The notes below the pieces were generated by a model. The model was not told the origin of the DNA, did no database searches, and saw only the letters and a program-made list of their open reading frames with translations. This document shows positions 61,220 through 64,000 of a DNA stretch of 64,000 nt, in pieces (position 1 is the first letter of the stretch; each line of letters begins with the position of its first letter). Origin of the DNA: Promethearchaeota archaeon (GTDB taxonomy: Archaea > Asgardarchaeota > Lokiarchaeia > Sigyniarchaeales > SOKP01); assembly GCA_019058425.1 (NCBI GenBank), contig JAHPYZ010000011.1, positions 1 through 64,000 on the forward strand. The letters run 5' to 3'. Position numbers and translations under genes: made by a program.

Positions 61220-62327
61220 AAAGATAATATATATTTTCTTTAGTCTCCTTATCAAATAAGTGGATTTTTTTATCATTAAATGTTAGATATAATTCATTTC
61301 CAATTTTTAAGTTCTCAATTTTTCTCGTAACACAAATTATCAATTTTCCATCCAAAACCAAATGAATTTCAAATTCTCTTCCCATTGGTTCTATAATATC
61401 AATTGTTGCTTTTACTGAATTATTCAATTGTTCTGTTGAAATTAAAACGTCTTCGGGTCGAATACCTAATATCAATTCCTTCAAGTTCTTGTCATTGAGT
61501 TTTAGAAGATTATTTGGCAATAAATAGTCCATGAAACCTAAATTTAGATACATTTTTCCATTCTCCTTTTTTAGATCACCTTCCAACATATTCATTGGAG
61601 GACTACCAATAAATCTAGCAACAAATATGTTTTTTGGAAAATCATAAATTTTATTCGGCGTGTCTACTTGTTCTAACTTCCCTTCATTTAATATTGCGAT
61701 AGTATTTCCCATAGACATTGCTTCAATTTGGTCATGAGTCACATAGATAGTTGTGATACCTAACTTCTTGTGTAATCTTTTTAGTTCAGCTCTAGCAAAA
61801 ACTCTTAATTTTGCATCAAGATTCGAAAGAGGTTCATCCATTAAGAATACATTAGGTTCTCTAACGATTGCTCTTGCTAATGCAACTCTTTGTCGTTGAC
61901 CTCCACTAAGCTGTTTTGGTTTTCTCTCCAAAAGTTCTTCAATTTCAAGACTTTTAGCAGTTTCAATAACTTTTTTTTTAATTTCTTCTTTACTTTTATT
62001 TTGAACTTGTAATGGAAATGCAATATTCTTAAAAACAGTCATATGGGGATAGATAGCATAGTCTTGAAAGACCATTGCGATATTTCTCTCTTGGGGTCTT
62101 TTACAGTATTTCTTATCAGCAGAAGTAACGAGCTTATCGCCAAACCATATTTCACCTTCCTCAGGCTTAATTAATCCTGCGATACTAAAAAGTGTTGTCG
62201 ACTTTCCACACCCAGAAGGACCAAGTAATATAAAAAGTTCACCATCTTTTATATCAAGATCAATTTTATTTAGGGCATAAACATCCCCATATTTTTTTAC
62301 TAAATTTCTTATTTTCACATTAGTCAT
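61209..62327 (-). CDS. sugar ABC transporter ATP-binding protein (MalK/UgpC type)
   Basis: A 372-residue ATPase with Walker A GPSGCGKST near residue 38, LSGGQRQRVALARA as signature, LMDEPLSNLDAK (Walker B/D-loop) and TIYVTHDQIEAMSM (switch His). The C-terminal 130 residues are the TOBE/regulatory domain (LILGIRPEDVLIS). It powers the two permeases encoded upstream in the same operon. Its last codons overlap the VOC gene on the other strand. Confidence 0.93.
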   Translation of the reverse strand: MTNVKIRNLVKKYGDVYALNKIDLDIKDGELFILLGPSGCGKSTTLFSIAGLIKPEEGEIWFGDKLVTSADKKYCKRPQERNIAMVFQDYAIYPHMTVFKNIAFPLQVQNKSKEEIKKKVIETAKSLEIEELLERKPKQLSGGQRQRVALARAIVREPNVFLMDEPLSNLDAKLRVFARAELKRLHKKLGITTIYVTHDQIEAMSMGNTIAILNEGKLEQVDTPNKIYDFPKNIFVARFIGSPPMNMLEGDLKKENGKMYLNLGFMDYLLPNNLLKLNDKNLKELILGIRPEDVLISTEQLNNSVKATIDIIEPMGREFEIHLVLDGKLIICVTRKIENLKIGNELYLTFNDKKIHLFDKETKENIYYLFKQ

Positions 62328-62339
62328 AATATAATACCT

Positions 62340-63257
62340 CTAACCTTTTATGGCTCCCGCCATTAATCCTTGCATTAAGTATTTTCCAAGCAAAATAAAA
62401 ATCAGCAAAATAGGTATAGAATACAAGAACGAACCAGCCATTGTATTATTCCATGCAGTTTCAGTACTTCCAGCCATATTGGAGAGAGCAAATGATGCTG
62501 GCTCAAAATTTGTCCCTGTTAGTATCAAAGCAAAGAGATAATCATTCCATATACTGGTAAACTGAAAAACGGCAGCAACTATAAAAGGTAAAGGAGATAA
62601 TGGTATAATAAGACGTCTATATATTGTCATTACTCCCGCGCCATCAGTCTTTGCTGCATCTATTAAACTTTCTGGAATTGATTCGTAATAACTTCTAAAG
62701 AGAAGTGTTGTCATAGGAATTCCGTATATAGTATGTACTAATATCATGGCCCATACTGTATCATATATCCCTAAATTTCTTATAGTAATAAAAAGAGGAA
62801 TTATTATTGATTGATACGGAAGAAAAATTCCTATAGTAAGAAGAAGAAATAAGATATTAGAACCCTTAAATTTTAATTTAGTTAATACGAAACCACATAT
62901 AGAACCTAATAAACAAGATAATAAGGTTGCTGCAGTAGTAAATAAAACTGAATTAAATAAAGATTGATGTAATTCTTGCCAAGCAACATAAAAAGGATCT
63001 AATGTTGGATTTGTGGGTGGAGCAAGAGGAGAGGTTATTGATAAATCTGCTTGAGTCTTAATTGCAGACATAATGCCCGACCAAAGTGGTAATAATGATA
63101 TAATTACAGCAACTATTAAAATAGCATAGAGTATTACACGTTTTATTATTTTCTTTACTTTTGTTAAAATTACTCCTTGCGTACTGTAAATGCTTACATA
63201 TTTAATATCATCAGTAAAATCTATATTTTCTAAGTGGTGTTCTTCTTGTGAATTCAT
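62340..63257 (-). CDS. sugar ABC transporter permease (MalG type)
   Basis: A 305-residue permease. After an unusual charged N-terminus (EEHHLENIDFTDD) come six helices. The EAA loop DAAKTDGAGVMTIYRRL and the following IIPL are typical for carbohydrate-uptake permeases. The N-terminal 30 residues before the first helix are longer than usual. It lies 3 bp after MalF and 12 bp before the ATPase, one operon. Confidence 0.88.
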   Translation of the reverse strand: MNSQEEHHLENIDFTDDIKYVSIYSTQGVILTKVKKIIKRVILYAILIVAVIISLLPLWSGIMSAIKTQADLSITSPLAPPTNPTLDPFYVAWQELHQSLFNSVLFTTAATLLSCLLGSICGFVLTKLKFKGSNILFLLLTIGIFLPYQSIIIPLFITIRNLGIYDTVWAMILVHTIYGIPMTTLLFRSYYESIPESLIDAAKTDGAGVMTIYRRLIIPLSPLPFIVAAVFQFTSIWNDYLFALILTGTNFEPASFALSNMAGSTETAWNNTMAGSFLYSIPILLIFILLGKYLMQGLMAGAIKG

Positions 63258-63260
63258 TTC

Positions 63261-64000
63261 TTACTTCCTCTTCCTGTATGTTATATAAAGATAAGGAACA
63301 ACAATTAACATAACTATTAATAGTAGTGTCGTAGCAATTGCAGCACTATATGCAAACTGATTAGATCTAAAAGCTACTCTATATATCATAATTGGTAAAA
63401 TTGTAGTTGCCCAACCAGGTCCTCCTTCATCAGTCAATATCCAAATAAAATCAAATGCTTTTAACGCAAATATCATAAGAATGACAAAAGCTGTAAAAGT
63501 TGATGTCTTAATTTGTGGGATAATAACACGTGAATAAAGCTTAAAGCCAGACGCACCATCTATTTGAGCGGCCATAACATGGGATTGCGGGACAGATCTT
63601 ATTGCTGCTAGAAAAATCAACATTACATAACCAGAAAATTGCCATACTAAAGCTAAAGAGACACTAAAAATTGCTATATTTGGATCACTTACCCACGCTT
63701 GTTGTAAAAATCCAAGGCCAAAAAGATCTAATATAGTATTAATAACTCCTTCCTCAATAAACATCCATTGCCATAAATAGCCAGTAACTATGAATGAAAG
63801 CGCATAAGGGAATAAATAAATAGTTCTAAATACACTTTCCTTCCTGACCTTTTGATCTAAAAGTATTGCTAGAAAAAGGCCAATAATAATACTAGACGGT
63901 ATAAATACAATCATAAAAACAATGTTATTTCTTAAAGCGATCCAAAATATTGGATCATTAACCATCCTGAAATAATTTTCAAATCCTATAAAACCAGAAG
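63261..64000 (-). CDS. sugar ABC transporter permease (MalF type), partial at the window edge
   Basis: The 3' part of the first permease; the frame stays open to the last base of the window, reading SGFIGFENYFRMVNDPIFW, a typical MalF segment before the second transmembrane helix. So the first ATG seen (63965) is internal. The EAA loop AAQIDGASGFKLYSRV is present. A periplasmic-type binding protein and regulators would be expected upstream, outside the window. Confidence 0.88.
   Translation of the reverse strand, partial: SGFIGFENYFRMVNDPIFWIALRNNIVFMIVFIPSSIIIGLFLAILLDQKVRKESVFRTIYLFPYALSFIVTGYLWQWMFIEEGVINTILDLFGLGFLQQAWVSDPNIAIFSVSLALVWQFSGYVMLIFLAAIRSVPQSHVMAAQIDGASGFKLYSRVIIPQIKTSTFTAFVILMIFALKAFDFIWILTDEGGPGWATTILPIMIYRVAFRSNQFAYSAAIATTLLLIVMLIVVPYLYITYRKRK

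Noticed and set aside
1-64000. CRISPR arrays, insertion sequences, integrase or phage genes
   Set aside because: No regularly spaced repeats, no transposase or integrase motifs and no cas genes were seen; the only repeats are the CYTH-tail duplication, the GNAT paralogs and the 7TM paralogs.

Overview
The window is about 70% A/T and comes from an archaeon. The best fit is an Asgard (Promethearchaeota) archaeon of the Lokiarchaeia type. It carries a compact set of eukaryote-like ESCRT genes (EAP30/Vps22-36-like, Vps25-like, Vps4-like with an MIT domain, and an ESCRT-III/CHMP-like filament protein). It also has a Ras/Rab-like small GTPase, several longin/roadblock-type proteins, a Nip7-like PUA protein, archaeal-type ribosomal proteins eS1 and uS15, a tiny histone-fold protein and intron-containing tRNAs. 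No insertion sequence, prophage or CRISPR array was seen. Gene order is mosaic, with short operons on both strands, A/T-rich spacers, TATA-like boxes close to start codons and many TTG/GTG or leaderless starts.

Layout. 1-5.1 kb: tail of an eIF2B/MtnA-family gene, a decayed copy of the dus C-terminus, an iron-sulfur flavoprotein, dus, a lone GH20 N-terminal-like domain and glycogen phosphorylase. 5.2-10.5 kb: MFS transporter, MBL hydrolase, a zinc-motif small protein, HAD phosphatase and acyl-CoA synthetase. 10.9-13.4 kb: four tandem GNAT acetyltransferases, two of which share an unusually similar C-terminal half. 13.6-19.6 kb: MFS exporter, sugar nucleotidyltransferase, a Cys-cluster/TPR-like protein, and an HD-domain protein coupled to a small partner. 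19.7-21.9 kb: a winged-helix regulator with palindromic operators, then a tandem duplication containing a small gene, a hairpin and a broken CYTH tail, followed by the intact CYTH gene. 22-28.6 kb: RNA m5C methylase, a winged-helix gene directly followed by two paralogous seven-TM proteins with cytoplasmic longin-like domains, a Nip7-like protein and a minimal MCP-like transducer.

29-34.8 kb is the membrane-remodelling region: EAP30, Vps25 and Vps4, then ESCRT-III and a small GTPase, followed by a PfkB kinase and tRNA-Gly with an anticodon-loop intron. 35-40.6 kb: MBL hydrolase, TIGR04076-type protein, enoyl-CoA hydratase, and a corrinoid protein/UroD-family methyltransferase pair with a reductive-dehalogenase-like Fe-S protein beside it. 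40.6-49.3 kb: unknown proteins, tRNA-Val with an apparent D-loop intron, PGK, and the nickel-related genes larB, larC and nikR, then a histone-fold gene. 49.6-57.6 kb: a GH2-like fragment overlapping a GHMP kinase, two longin/roadblock-type proteins, rubrerythrin, radical SAM, Sir2 and an AidB-like acyl-CoA dehydrogenase. 57.7-64 kb: ribosomal proteins, an ITPase/Gfo-Idh/VOC group, and a maltose-type sugar ABC transporter cut by the window end.

Together the genes suggest an anaerobic heterotroph that handles sugars (glycogen phosphorylase, PGK, ABC importer, GHMP and PfkB kinases), acyl-CoAs, corrinoid-dependent methyl transfer and nickel. Embedded in this is an Asgard membrane-trafficking kit. 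The least described objects are the wHTH/7TM-longin operon, the other longin-like proteins, the duplicated CYTH-tail segment and the D-loop tRNA insertion.
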